In this document: positions 1-10,682 of the stretch, piece after piece
Layout of the letters: each line of letters starts with the position of its first letter
Position numbering within the stretch: position 1 is the first letter of the stretch
NCBI RefSeq assembly: GCF_001659605.2
Contig: NC_035170.2
Location: 27,508,020-27,572,019 of the forward strand
Direction of reading: 5' to 3'
DNA from: Manihot esculenta
Lineage: Eukaryota > Streptophyta > Magnoliopsida > Malpighiales > Euphorbiaceae
Length of the DNA: 64,000 nt
The notes under the pieces: generated by a model
Told to the model about the DNA's origin: nothing
What the model saw: the letters and a program-made list of their open reading frames with translations, nothing else
Databases searched by the model: none
Translations under genes and position numbers: made by a program

Positions 1-1445
1 CTCTATTTCTGCTTCTACCTTCTAGTTTGCCGTACTGCTTTGGGCAAGCCTCTTTGAGCTGACAGATTCCAACTCCTTCCCACTTTGCAGCGTGATTGCG
101 CTTGCTTTCTATTTTGGATTGGGCACGGTTTGGGAGGGCAGTTTCCCTTGAGATTCTAGCTTGCTTACTAATGTAGCAAGTTGGCTCATTTGATTTTCTA
201 AATTTTGTATGCTCGATTTCATTTCGTGTTGAAAAGAAAGAGTGCTATTAGCAAGGGATTGAATAATGTCTTCTAGAGACATACTTGATTTTGCAGCTTG
301 ATAGTTGGTTCTTAGCTGGTAGTTTTGCTGTCTATTCCTATAACTAAGGTTTGGATGATCTCTCCACCCCGGATTATAGGTGCTTGAAAATGGGTCATAC
401 TTCTTTTATTATCCATTGAACCCTCCAATGGCATTCAATTATTGCTCTCTTTTCTGAAGGATATGACACATATCTGTGGGATGGTCGGCTCGTTTGCAAA
501 TACCACAAATTCATGCATTATTTCCTGCAGCCAATTGTTGAATTGCAGCAGTTAGTTATGAAATTCTAGACTCTAAAAATGCAATACTTTATTGGCGTTT
601 CTTGGAATGTCCACTTCTTGGCCATACTGTCTAGAATTGGCGACCATTTTTGAGATTAAGGTTTTACCTTCTTCAGATTCCATTTCTAAAATCGCACCTC
701 CACTAGCAGCATCTATCATCCTTCTTTCTATTGGCAAAAGTCCTTCGTAGAAGTGAAGGTTGAGCTGTTTTGGAGTGATTCTATATTTTGGACAACTTGC
801 AATTAATTTCTTATAACATTCTCAATATTCATGTAAAGTTTCATTTTTTTCTTTGTTTAATTCCACTTATTTCCTTTCTTATTGATGATGCTTTGGTTGC
901 TGAAAAAAATCTTTTTAAGAATAAGTCTCTAATTTGCGCCTAAGTGGTGATTGAACTTGGGGGCAAATAGTAGAGCCAATCCTTAGCGGATTCAATTAAA
1001 ATGAAAGAAAAAGCTATTAACCTTATTTGTTCGTCAGTTATACCCTATGATCTCATGTTTGAACAAACTACATAGAACTCTTTGAGATGATGATGGGGTC
1101 TTCATTTTCCAAACCTTGGAATTTTAGTAACATATGAATCATACATGTTCACAATTCCAAGAGTGCATTCAGTATTGGGTATGTGATGCAAAGGGGTTAC
1201 TCTTCAGCTGCAGTAGCTACGACCATATTGTCTCTTTGGTTTATGTCAATTGGAGGCTCGATTGGTGTTGAAGATGAAATCTCATCGGTGCATAGAGGTG
1301 ATCGGGCATATGGTTGAGAGGCTCCTGAATTGGCCTGTTTTTGCAACTTGGTTGCTTTCCTCAATCTTTTTGTAACTTTGTTGCTTTCCTCAATCTTTTT
1401 GCAGTCTTCTTGATTTCTGGATCAAACTGAATTCTGCTATTTAGG
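1..1445 (-). mobile_element. Athila-type Ty3/gypsy gag region, decayed, runs off left edge
   Basis: Read on the minus strand this is a degenerate gag. A C-x2-C-x4-H-x4-C zinc knuckle (CGICKRADHPTDMC) lies at about 465-507. A coiled stretch typical of Athila gag (SIQNLENQMSQLATLVSKLE) is encoded near 150-235. Frames are broken, so no ORF survives. The tRNA-primer site and LTR follow to the right, which fixes the orientation: the 5' end is at 2841 and pol plus the 3' LTR lie beyond the left edge. The lineage call rests on gag motifs and the Asp-tRNA-like primer site. Confidence 0.7.
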
Positions 1446-1464
1446 TCCTCGGCAACAACACCAA
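1446..1464 (-). other. Primer binding site of the Athila-type element, decayed
   Basis: The minus strand reads TTGGTGTTGTTGCCGAGGA, a decayed form of the Asp-tRNA primer site TGGCGCCGTTGCCGGGGA used by many plant gypsy elements. Several changes are CpG-type C-to-T decay. It sits just inside the LTR boundary, as expected. Confidence 0.6.
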
Positions 1465-1475
1465 AATTTAACGGG

Positions 1476-2841
1476 TGTCAAATCCGTCAATTTAATTTAA
1501 CTTCCCTTTTCTTGATTAATAAGAACTTGTAGACAGAGTAAGTGAGTATTGATCCCACATAGACCTTAACTCTATTTAATTTAGATGACTAATTGAAATA
1601 GAAGAGTAGTTTAATACAAAAAGTGAGAAGAAGAGAGTTTTTGGTGAAAGTAGTTTTGCCTTGGGCAAGCTAAGAAAATAAAACTTAAAAGAAAAGTAAA
1701 CAATGCAATTAAATTTGAGAAATAAATAATTATTTTAAAATTTAGCTGAAAATAATCAAATTGAGGGGTTTTGCAGTTGATCATTGATTAGAAAAATAAT
1801 TCATTTTATTATCTATTGTTTGGTTATAGTGGTCAAACACGCGAATCCCATCAATTCTACTTTATAATTAAATTAATTCGCTTCACGCTTAAATTAATTT
1901 CTAGTTAACTAACAATCCCAACACGCGTGTGGATTTAATTAGTCAACTGCATTAAGAGAGAAAAATCCAAACTTGATCAATAAAAACACGCGATTTATTT
2001 AAATCAAATCTATTAATTTCTTAACATAAACTAATATGTTAATTGCTACTTGTTATTAATCCAATTAAATAATTACGGATTTAATTAGATTAATTAGTAA
2101 TATATTATCTTCCCAAGAGATTCAATAGGCCTCTTACATTCTTAAGAAAACAACAATGGAGGTGGTATTTTTCGAAATCAGAAATTAACAGAAAATAGAA
2201 ATAAAATGAAGAGAATTAAAGCATATAACTTCACAACTTGAATAAAATCTCAATTTAATTTAACGTTCAACTGAAAATACTTGTTTAGCCTTTAAGAGTC
2301 ATAATAAAATTGCAAAAGCTAAAGAAAAAAAGAAAAAAAGAAAAAGAAGAAGAAAAGAAAAAGAAAAAGAAAAGAAGAAGATGGAGAAGAAGAGAGGGGG
2401 GCAGCGACACAAGAGAAGAGAAGAGAGAGAAGAAAATATGTGATGTTTATGTTTAATTCTAGGAGCTTTTATATAGGCACAAAAAGATAAAATTTAATAA
2501 TTTAAAATAAACTCTACTACTTCTAATTTATCTCTATCCTAATATGATTATGTTTGATCAAACTTGAATATGATCTTATCCTTGCTTAGATGACAAAATC
2601 TGCTGAGGTGGCAAATTTTGAAATTTGGAGTTGTCCATCGCCTTGGGCTACAGGCTTGCTTAAGACTGTAATCTCCTAGTCCGAAAATCTTTCAATTCAG
2701 CATCTTTTTGTTTCTTTTCTTACTTTATGATAAAAAACCTGTCCAAAATCAAATTCCAAGTAAAAATTAATTATTTATACCAAAATCATAACAAAATTAT
2801 GAAATTAAATAAGGAAAAAGTGGTGAGTTTGCATCTCATCA
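1476..2841 (-). repeat. 5' LTR of the Athila-type element (1,366 bp)
   Basis: The segment begins TGTCAAATCC and ends CTCATCA on the plus strand, giving the TG...CA ends of an LTR. Its left end abuts the primer site and its right end abuts LINE sequence. On the minus strand a TATA box (CCTATATAAAAG, about 2465-2477) is followed by a long pyrimidine tract, the complement of the GA-rich run at about 2310-2440. This looks like the element's promoter and leader. The partner LTR is outside the window, so the 5-bp target duplication cannot be checked. Confidence 0.6.
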
Positions 2842-4668
2842 ATTATCCAAGCCAGAGTAACTAGTATTGCTTATCTTTATACTGTGGAAAAGGTTAGAAA
2901 GAAATTATCAGGTAGAATCACTTTGGCTCATTCATTGATCTCTACTATTCCGTTTTATTATATGCAAACTGCAAAGTTGCCCATTTTTATTTGCACGGAG
3001 ATTAACTCGATCTGCAGGAATTTTGTTTGGGGATGCAGTAATGGAAAGAGAAAAATTCCCCTGGTTAAATGGGATTGTGTGTGCCAGGAGAAGGATGTGG
3101 GGCATTTAGGCTTGCGTGTCCTAGGATAGTGAATCGAGCTTTTCTTATGAAATTAGGGTGGGTTATTTATTCTGGGTCTCTTGCTTTTTAGGCTCAGATT
3201 TTACGTTCAAAATACAAAGTTGAAAATGATTACTTAGAAGTGGCTTCATCACCAGCCAGATGTTCTAAGCTTTGGAGGGGCCTGCATAAGAATTAGAAAG
3301 TTTTGAGATTTGGGATTGCTTGGGCATTGGGGGATGGAAGAAGAGCTTTATTCTGGTATGATTGTTGGTGTAGTGGAGGGTTTAGGCTTATTAATAAGGT
3401 TGTGGGTGAGGTGCCTCTTTCTGTGAGATCTTTGTCCGTTGTTGATTTTGTTAACTCGGATGGTGTTTGGGAATGAGAGAGTTTTAGCAGCTTTCTCTCC
3501 ATTGATGCTCTAATGGCTATTGTAGCTACCCTGTTCCTTCTTCTGATGGAGGGTTAGACACAGTTTTTTGGAAATTTACCTCTTTAGGTGAGTTTTCTGT
3601 TAAGTCTGCATATAATATACTTGTGGACAAACGTGTTCCAAGAGATCCAGTATGGAGAAAAATTTGAAAGTTGAAGTGCCAGCAAAGGGTTAGGTCTTTT
3701 CTATGGCTATTTTCTCATGATAGACTGTTGATGAATGTGGAAAGAAGAAGGAGGCATTTGAGCTCATCTGGAGCTTGTTCGATGTGTTTGAGCTATGAGG
3801 AAACAAGTATACATGTACTTTGAGATTGTTCTTGAGTGTACTCTATGTGGAATGATCTTATTCCTTCTATGGTAGAGGTTGGTTCTTTGAAAGCTTTTCT
3901 AGAATAAAAGATCAGATTCTACATAATCTATGTATTTTGGTTCTCTTATCTTATAAGAGAAGTTGGCCTGAAATGTTTACTTTGATAGCTTGGAAGATTT
4001 GAAATTGTCGTAATTTGATATTATTCGGGAGGGAGTTGTTGGATTTTCCTCTATTGTGAATGAAATTAATGCTATGGCGGATGATGTTTTTGTGGTGTAT
4101 AATTAATTAGTAGTTTATAAAAAGTATGAGGGATGTTTGGGTGAGCTGGAGGCCTCTGTAGATGGATTGGTTTAAATTGAATACTGATAACTCGATGCTG
4201 GGTACAAGCTTAATGGCTTTTGGTGGAGGACTTATTAGAGATGCCAATGGATGTTGGGTCTAAGGGTTTAGAGCCTATTGGGAGAGGTGCTCAGTTCTTA
4301 CAGCAGAACTTCTGAGCTATTTGAGAAGGAATTAAATTAGCAGGAAGGCTAAAGATTGAGAAGACATGTATTGAAAGTAATAATCTTCTAACTATCCAGA
4401 TAATTTCAGGCCAAATTGATTCATTGGAGAATATTTTGGTTTTAATACATTCAATTAGAAGGAGTTTGAAGAGTTTTAGCACTTATCATTTGCAGCACGT
4501 GTGGAGGGAGGCAAATTTCTCATCAAATTATCTAACTTCATTAGTTAGAGATATGGAGTCCATTTTTTGGCGAGATCTCCTAAGACAATAAGCAATTGGT
4601 TGATGCATGATAATTGTGGGGTTGGGTATCTTCATTAGTTACAGTTCTTCTTTATGTAAAAAAAAAAA
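2842..4668 (+). mobile_element. L1-type LINE, 3' part, decayed
   Basis: Fragments of a plant L1 ORF2 are readable. The post-RT region (GRITLAHSLISTIPFYYMQT, then CRNFVWG) is at 2884-3126, zinc-binding RT-associated sequence follows to about 3900, and an RNase H-like start is near 4170-4260. Several stops and frameshifts interrupt it. It ends in an 11-base A tract (4658-4668), the normal LINE tail. Its left side is cut by the Athila-type LTR, so the 5' remainder may lie beyond the window edge. It does not look mobile. Confidence 0.75.
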
Positions 4669-5599
4669 TTATATTTTTTATGATATTTAAGTAAAATTTT
4701 TTTATTTTAATTAATTATTTTTGTAAATTTATTTTAAATAGAATTTTAAGTATTAAAAAATTATATAACCAATTTAAATTTAGGTAGAAAACTAATTTAC
4801 CTTATTAAATTATTTGTTTTAAAATAGTAATAAATTCTTAACTATTTTTACAGCCAATAAAATGTCAATTTATTATTATCAAATTCGACTATGAATATTA
4901 TTTCTAATCTCAATAATCTTTCTAATTTTAACTTATATATATATATTAGTTGATTTTATACGTACGTTAATTAGCTTACAATATATATTTATTATTAACT
5001 TTTGTATATAATATAATATTAAAAATATTTATATTATTAAAAATTTATAAAACTTTTTAATATTGTTATCATTTCAGTATTTTATTTTAAAAAAATTAAA
5101 AATTAAAGAGATAAAAATTGAAATTTTTATATTTATTTAAATATATTTATCGTCAAATTAAATTTATAAATATTATTATTTCAGTATTTATATTTACTAT
5201 ACTATTTAAATTATCACCATAAATTTAATAAAATTTTAAATAATAAAATAATAAATAAAAAATAAATTAATAAATTTTTAATTATTAAAATTACTAAATA
5301 CTTTGTATCATATTTTGTTATTTATAATGATACTAATAATTCATTTCAAACTCTGCCAACAATAATTTCTCTCTTTGTTTTTTAATTCTATTGATAAAAA
5401 TATAATTTAATAGAATTAAATATTAATATGAACTCTCAACAATTTTAATTAAGTATTAATATAAGTATTTTAATTTAAATAAATCACCAATATAATTATA
5501 TAATTAAATTAAAATTTAAAAATAAAAATAAATTTGTAATTGTTATTTAGAAGTTAGGTTAAATTATTATTCTACGACGTTTATTAAATTCTCTTTCAG
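4669..5599. other. AT-rich intergenic DNA
   Basis: Very AT-rich sequence with no coding pattern or recognisable repeat. It separates the LINE tail from the leader of kinase module A and probably contains upstream regulatory DNA for that gene, but no specific site can be supported. Confidence 0.5.
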
Positions 5600-5719
5600 T
5601 GTGAGAACTACTGTCCGCACTAAACCCCCCTCTCTCTCTTTCTCTCTGTCTAAACATCTCCGATCGCTGTGTTCTTTCCCTTGTAATGGTCATAGCTTAG
5701 CGAAACTCAAAAACTTTTG
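5600..5719 (+). promoter_or_regulatory. Probable promoter/5' leader of kinase module A
   Basis: A sharp change from AT-rich DNA to a C/T-rich stretch (5625-5665, runs of CTCTCT) occurs about 60-100 bp before the first ATG. Pyrimidine-rich leaders of this kind are common just upstream of plant ORFs. No clear TATA box was chosen. Module B has no equivalent leader. Confidence 0.4.
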
Positions 5720-7122
5720 ATGAATATAGCCGAAGACAAGATGGCCAGTACTGAGTCAAATAGCCCATCTGCCCCAGGAGGTAATGGTAGAACTTGCTTT
5801 TTCATATACGTTTTCTTTCTCCCTCACTTGATGGATCGAATTTTCGCAGAAAAGCAATCAGTATCTCCATCACAGCACACAGATCTGACTGAATCTACCT
5901 CATCTGAGAATTTTCAAGCAGATGCACTCCGGAAATTTAGTTATTCAGAACTAGCAGAGGCAACAAATAGTTTCTCCAACTCGGTATATCTTGGCGATGG
6001 TACTTTTGGTATTGTCTACAGGGGATGCCTTCCAATTGGTGATTTCGCTGTTAAGAAACTTTATTATACGGGGGATGGACAGCATAAAGAGGAATTTGAG
6101 AATCAGATTAATGTAATCGGCATGGCGCGTCACCGACATGTTGTTAGTCTGATTGGCTACTGCTGTGAAGGAAACAATAGATTCCTTGTTTTAGAGTTTG
6201 TTCCCAACAGATCTTTGAGATTTCATCTAAGCAGTGAGTCCTTTCGATGCACATATAAAAGAAACCCTTCCACATAATCCTTTAGATTATTATTATATAT
6301 TGGTATCTGGGCAGCTCTAACTATATGATTATGATTTTACATATGATAAAATGGAATCATAGGATCAAAGAGAAGATCAATTTTGAAGTGGTCAGAAAGG
6401 ATGAAAATTGCTATAGGCTCTGCAAAAGGATTGAAATATCTACACGAATACTGTAAGTAATTTATAATCTATATTAACAGATGTTTGCTATTCTCTTTTG
6501 CAATTAAGGCTTCGTCCATTTTCATTTTCTCTTCCTCTTTTACACTATGTTTGTGAGAAATTTTAGGAAGGGAAATAAATAATGGAAAATAAAAAGTATT
6601 TTCTCTTTATTATTATTTTTTGTTTTTATTTTAATAAAAAAATAGATGAGAAATAAATAAAAATAAAGTTATTTTACCTTATCCGGGAAGATAAAAAAAT
6701 AAAGGGGAAAAAGTATAGTTAACTTACAATTTTATCCTATATATTAAAAAGAAAAAAAAAACTCCGAAGGGTAATTTTATAACTTTGATATATAAAGTGC
6801 ATTTTTTTTTTAAAAAATTGATATTTTCTCTACAATTTTGAAGATAAAATAAGAAGGGAAAGTAAAACTATTTTCCTTCTTTTTATTTCCTCTCTTTCCA
6901 ACGAAGAGAAAAATATCAATCAATTTTCCTTAACTTATTTTCTTTCCTCTTTATTTTTCATTGATCCAAATAAAAGGATAATGTTATTAAGCTATTTTCT
7001 GTTTTAAGAATTTTTTTTCCAGAGTTTTAAGATTTTTTACTTTATATTTAGGTGAACCCAAAATTATCCATGGAGGCATTAAACCAGAGAATATTCTTTT
7101 AGACCACAATTTTGAACCAAAG
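5720..7122 (+). pseudogene. Kinase module A, 5' exons: PERK-like kinase N-lobe and altered catalytic loop
   Basis: Four exons by homology to module B and canonical GT/AG sites: 5720-5780, 5850-6233, 6363-6452 and 7052-7122. The first intron (5781-5849) also reads in frame, so its splicing is uncertain. The encoded part is the front of a PERK/RLCK-type Ser/Thr kinase: FSYSELAEATNSFS, Gly loop GDGTFGIVY, ATP-binding Lys in FAVKKL, and YLHEY before the catalytic loop. The catalytic loop reads HGGIKPEN where active kinases have HRDxKxxN, so the catalytic Asp is gone and phosphotransfer is unlikely. No signal peptide or membrane segment is seen, so a cytoplasmic protein is inferred. The remaining exons lie 17 kb downstream, past the nested retroelements. 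It is classed as a probable pseudogene because exon 5 has lost its acceptor (see 24282-27768). A pseudokinase with unusual splicing is the alternative. Confidence 0.75.
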
Positions 7123-7138
7123 GTATGACATTTTCTAT

Positions 7139-7164
7139 TATATATATATATATATATATATATA
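7139..7164. repeat. (TA)n microsatellite
   Basis: An uninterrupted run of TA dinucleotides just inside the intron after exon 3 of kinase module A. Similar short TA runs occur near 30417-30436 and 42300-42311. The rest of the intron up to about 7609 is AT-rich with nothing else recognisable. Confidence 0.8.
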
Positions 7165-7609
7165 ATTGTTAAGGCATTCATGCATTCTACATATATGTAA
7201 CCTTATCATTAATTACGTATTATTTTTCTATTTGCTTTTTCTATTTTTTTTATTTCTATTAAAAACAAACTAAATTTTCTGAGTAAATTTAAGAATATAA
7301 TAGTGTTTAAAGTTTAGAATTTTCAATTTTACATTTTGAAAATGTAACTTGGAATTTTGTGATTTAGTTTATTTGTAAATAAAAATTTTAATTTATTGAT
7401 GTTTAATTGCTGAAATGTAGTTAATCACAAAAATAATCACTACCAAAATCTCGAATTAATAAATTTATTTTAATTGGTATCAATTAAAACGATAATAACA
7501 TATTAGCTCCGTATCAAAATTTGTGTAAAATTGATAAAAATGTGTATAACAAATATACTAATTTCAGTCCCATGCACATAAATTTGAGATTAATAGCGGT
7601 AGCCTATTA

Positions 7610-7979
7610 TGAAATAAAAAATGATAGGGAAACAATTTTTTATGGGAAGCTCGTAATTTAATGTCTAAGCAAGCTCAGGATGCTAAGGGCATCTTTATAG
7701 CATCCTTTAAAATATATTGGAAAAACTATATAAGTTCATGAATGATGCAGTTTAGGGATTAGATGTCCACGTGATATTGAATAGTTAATTTACGTAGTAG
7801 AAGAAGAGTGAGGTATAAATAGTGTGTGATGATAGCCATTCTAATGCTCAAGTCAATAAGAGATCAAGAAATATTCTAACGCTCAAGTCAATAAGAGATC
7901 AAGAGACAAGAGAGTGTAGAGATACTTGAAAATTTATATTAGAGATATGCATTTCTAATTATATAACTGTTATTACTAA
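7610..7979 (-). repeat. Older LTR-like repeat, left copy, first part
   Basis: This stretch, continued after the young Tat insertion at 20782-21410, resembles 22661-23475. Shared blocks include 'gatgtccacgtgatattgaa' versus 'aatgtccaagtggtgttgaa' and GA-rich runs after them. It contains a ~35-bp direct duplication at about 7848-7905. I interpret the pair as LTRs of an old, degraded element that the 12.8-kb Tat element later entered. The outer boundary is approximate. Confidence 0.4.
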
Positions 7980-8465
7980 TGATGATCTGAGATCCAATAG
8001 AATAGGGTTTTACAAGGGTTTTGGTATTGAGGAATAAAGCTTAAACTTTCTGAGGAGGGGACTCTTCTTTTATCCATTATCTTGCTTGCTGGTGACGTGT
8101 AAAGGCCTCTCCATGATTGGGCCACGCGTCTCTGCCATACAGATTCGGGTGTACGAGGGTATCAGGCGCCTGCCCCATGCGTAACGGCCTCTGATTCTCC
8201 TCGTGCGTACGTTCGAGCGGATCTGCCAGGCTGTCTGGTGAGCATCATTCTGGATCCTGGGTTGGGCCGAGAGCTTGGGCCAGAGAGGAAGGGGCCTACT
8301 TTGCGCAGACTGGGTCGATCTGAGTGAGGAAGCTTGGTCGAGCCCGGCCTTGAAGGTCGGATGAGCCGGGCCTGCTTTGAGTACCAAGTACGTGGGCCTT
8401 CGCTTTGTGGGCTGTAGGTTGTGGCCGAGGCCCTGGATCGGGGTGAAGAAATCCAGCGGTCATCA
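7980..8465 (-). repeat. 3' LTR of the first Tat element
   Basis: Plus-strand ends are TGATGATC...GGTCATCA. It matches 20296-20781 over all 486 bp with four substitutions, all C/T exchanges on the plus strand. Short ORFs inside it are repeat artefacts. Confidence 0.92.
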
Positions 8466-8484
8466 ATTGCCCCTTCACCTTCTC
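8466..8484 (-). other. Polypurine tract of the first Tat element
   Basis: On the minus strand GAGAAGGTGAAGGGGCAAT directly precedes the 3' LTR. This is the position and composition expected of the plus-strand priming tract. Confidence 0.6.
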
Positions 8485-8779
8485 GGTAGTTATTGCTCCA
8501 ACTGCCGAGGGGGTGAATACCGAGAACCATTATGACCGCGCCTGTTCGTGTTCAGATGCCTTCATAACACCCTTTCATCTTTTTGTCATTGCTCAGTTTC
8601 TGAATCCTACCTGCTCTTTCCCCTTTCTGGCTTTTCTCTATTCTCCGTGTTCTCTGCTATCTTTGCTTTCCTGTCATCGTCACCTGGTCATGCCTTTTCT
8701 TTCCTTTTCCATGAATGTCTTTTAAGATTCGGACATCGTTAGCTTAGAGTCTAGCATAACTCTGCCTTGTGCTAAGGCC

Positions 8780-8832
8780 TTAGGCTCTGAGTATATATCA
8801 GCGTTAGTTCTTCTTCATTCTCAAACCCTCTG
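8780..8832 (+). promoter_or_regulatory. TATA-like promoter for the distal antisense ORF
   Basis: GAGTATATATCAGCG near 8787-8802 is followed by a short leader. It sits between the LTR edge and the antisense ORF, so it could start transcription opposite to gag-pol. Inferred from sequence only. Confidence 0.4.
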
Positions 8833-9024
8833 TTGGAGCGAGAGATTCTTATTTTATCTGCAACGGGTCCATTTGACGCCTTCTTCAAACGGATAGAGGT
8901 GCGCTTGAGGTTATATTGCTTTGTTGCCCCAGAGGTTTGCTTTAATCTTGCATTTGTCGTCTTGCTAGAAAATAATTCTAACTTATCTCTGTTTTGGAAC
9001 TTTTCTGCAGTACCTGAGATAAAG

Positions 9025-9672
9025 ATGAGTCAGCTCAAAATTCTTGAGAATTTGAGGTTACCTCTAAGGAGTTTGAACGTTGCTTCGGAGATCCTTCTGG
9101 TAGAGCGTTCGATGGGTGGGACCATTCGGCAAGTTGCTGAAACTGCTTTACCCAGGTCGTCTGGCTGGCCTCCTCCTCTGCTTGTTGTCCAGGCTCCAAA
9201 GAGGTTCTGGGCTGTTGAAGGGTTTACTCTAACTTTGCCTTCCTTCGAGAGGGAAAAGGAAGTTTCCCCGATACCCTTGTCATCTGCTTTTGATATAAAT
9301 GGAAGTGGCGAAAGTGCTCAGCTTATGGTCCCCTTTGGAATGAAGTATTTGTATTATGAGAGACTGAGATCTGCTACACTCAGTCAAGCTTCCGGCGATG
9401 CCTTCGAATATATACTCCGTGATCTTCCTAAAGCCGTAACTAGAAAACTCATGTTTTCATGGTACATACGAACAAGCTCAGATATTATATCCTGTTCGTA
9501 TGTACCGTGAATCACATTTGGGCAACAGGGTGCCGACCTATAGGGGAACAGTTAGAAATACTTATGGGAATCAACTTGTTCAGTTCCCCTATAATAACGA
9601 GACAGATCTGGGCCTTCCTGCTAAATTTATTTTCCAAGCTACGAGAATTCCTCCGATCCGAAGACTAGGGTA
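9025..9672 (+). CDS. Second antisense ORF of the first Tat element, unrecognised, frameshifted
   Basis: An ORF antisense to gag-pol, close to the 3' LTR. I chose ATG 9025 (MSQLKILENLRLPLRS). A probable leader intron runs from about 8899 (GTGCGC) to 9010 (TTTCTGCAG), and an upstream in-frame reading from 8833 passes through it. The frame holds to about 9450, where a one-base shift is needed to reach a second open stretch ending at TAG 9672. That stretch contains HLGNRVPTYRG and ends near RIPPIRRLG. The block HLGNRxPTYRG is also encoded at 63850-63950 in the second element, so this ORF belongs to the family and is not a chance reading. Length is about 215 residues, with no membrane segment and no recognised domain. 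Its function is unknown. Confidence 0.5.
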
Positions 9673-10682
9673 GTGGGGTAGGTGATAATGATGTAAATGT
9701 AGATGATGAAGTATCCGAGCATGTAAAACCTTTAAGGATAGCCTTTCATCCCGTAGTGTAGGCCTTTGTAACGTGCTGTAATGTACTTTTCTTTTAATGA
9801 AATTCTTGTTTTCCATTCATACTTGAGCTGTTCTTTCTTTGTCATGGGTGAAGTACTGAGACTGCTTTCCTCGTAGTTTTATCCAACTAAATTTTGTTTT
9901 GCTTTTCCCGAGCTGGACTGACCATATTCGTGAGCTCTTGCTTTTAATCGATGAGCTGAGCTCCGGACTTACTTAACCAACTGAGCTCTCAAGTTATGTT
10001 TCCCGGGCTGGACTAATCGACCTGTGGGCTCTGTCTTTTATTCATGAGTTGGACACTGAGCTTTCAGCTCGGTATGATTCCGGAGTGCCCTCATCGTTTC
10101 TTTCCGATCTCGTAGCCTTTGTTTAATAACGATAAGTCAAATCTTATAACTTTTTAAGTGATGAGTAGGTCTGACCTTTATCATGCTCCCGTCTGCTTGT
10201 ATTTTTGAGTCTTTTCATGACTTGCCCCTTTGTTTCCTTGGTATTTGCCATAGGGGAGGTGAAGTGGTAAATCTTGCAAGTTAAGTTGTATTGACTGGGA
10301 AATCCGGGTAGAGCCCTGTCTTTAAGGTTCGGACGAGTTGGGCTTGTATTGTGTAAACGGCGAATGGGCTTTTGAATGATGGGCTGTCATCATGGACCTG
10401 GCCCTTGATGGATGTAAAGAAGCCCAGCGATCATCTTTTTGCCCCTTTACTTTCTCGCCGGTTATTATCTAACCGTTGAGAGGGTAAACTTCGCGAGTAA
10501 TTAATGATCGCGCCGCTCCAAGACAAAACTGTTCAGATCAACGTTCTGTCTCATTATTGCTTTTCATTTCGAATTCTTTCTGTCTTCTGAAGAAACTAGC
10601 TCTCTTCTGCTTTCTGTTTTCCTGCAACTCCTTCTGCTTTTTCCACCCTATTGCATTTTCAGGTACGCTTCTTTGTTCTTCC
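9673..10682. other. Spacer between the two antisense ORFs, with an LTR-end-like promoter module
   Basis: No ORF is convincing here. 9880-10080 carries dispersed copies of GAGCTCGG/GAGCTGGAC-like words that recur across the 3' regions of both Tat elements. 10320-10560 resembles 8380-8560, the LTR end plus purine tract: both have 'aagcccagcgatcat/aaatccagcggtcat', a 'tgcccctt' block and 'gagggtaaac/gggggtgaat'. So both antisense ORFs are preceded by the same kind of module. Confidence 0.55.

Noticed and set aside
8070..8530. ORFs of 60-122 codons inside the Tat LTR (and the copy at 20386-20703)
   Set aside because: They lie wholly or mostly in LTR sequence with no homology, and short ORFs are expected in GC-rich LTR DNA.
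9025..9672. Envelope-like or movement-protein-like gene
   Set aside because: No signal peptide, membrane helix or recognisable motif; it is left as unrecognised.
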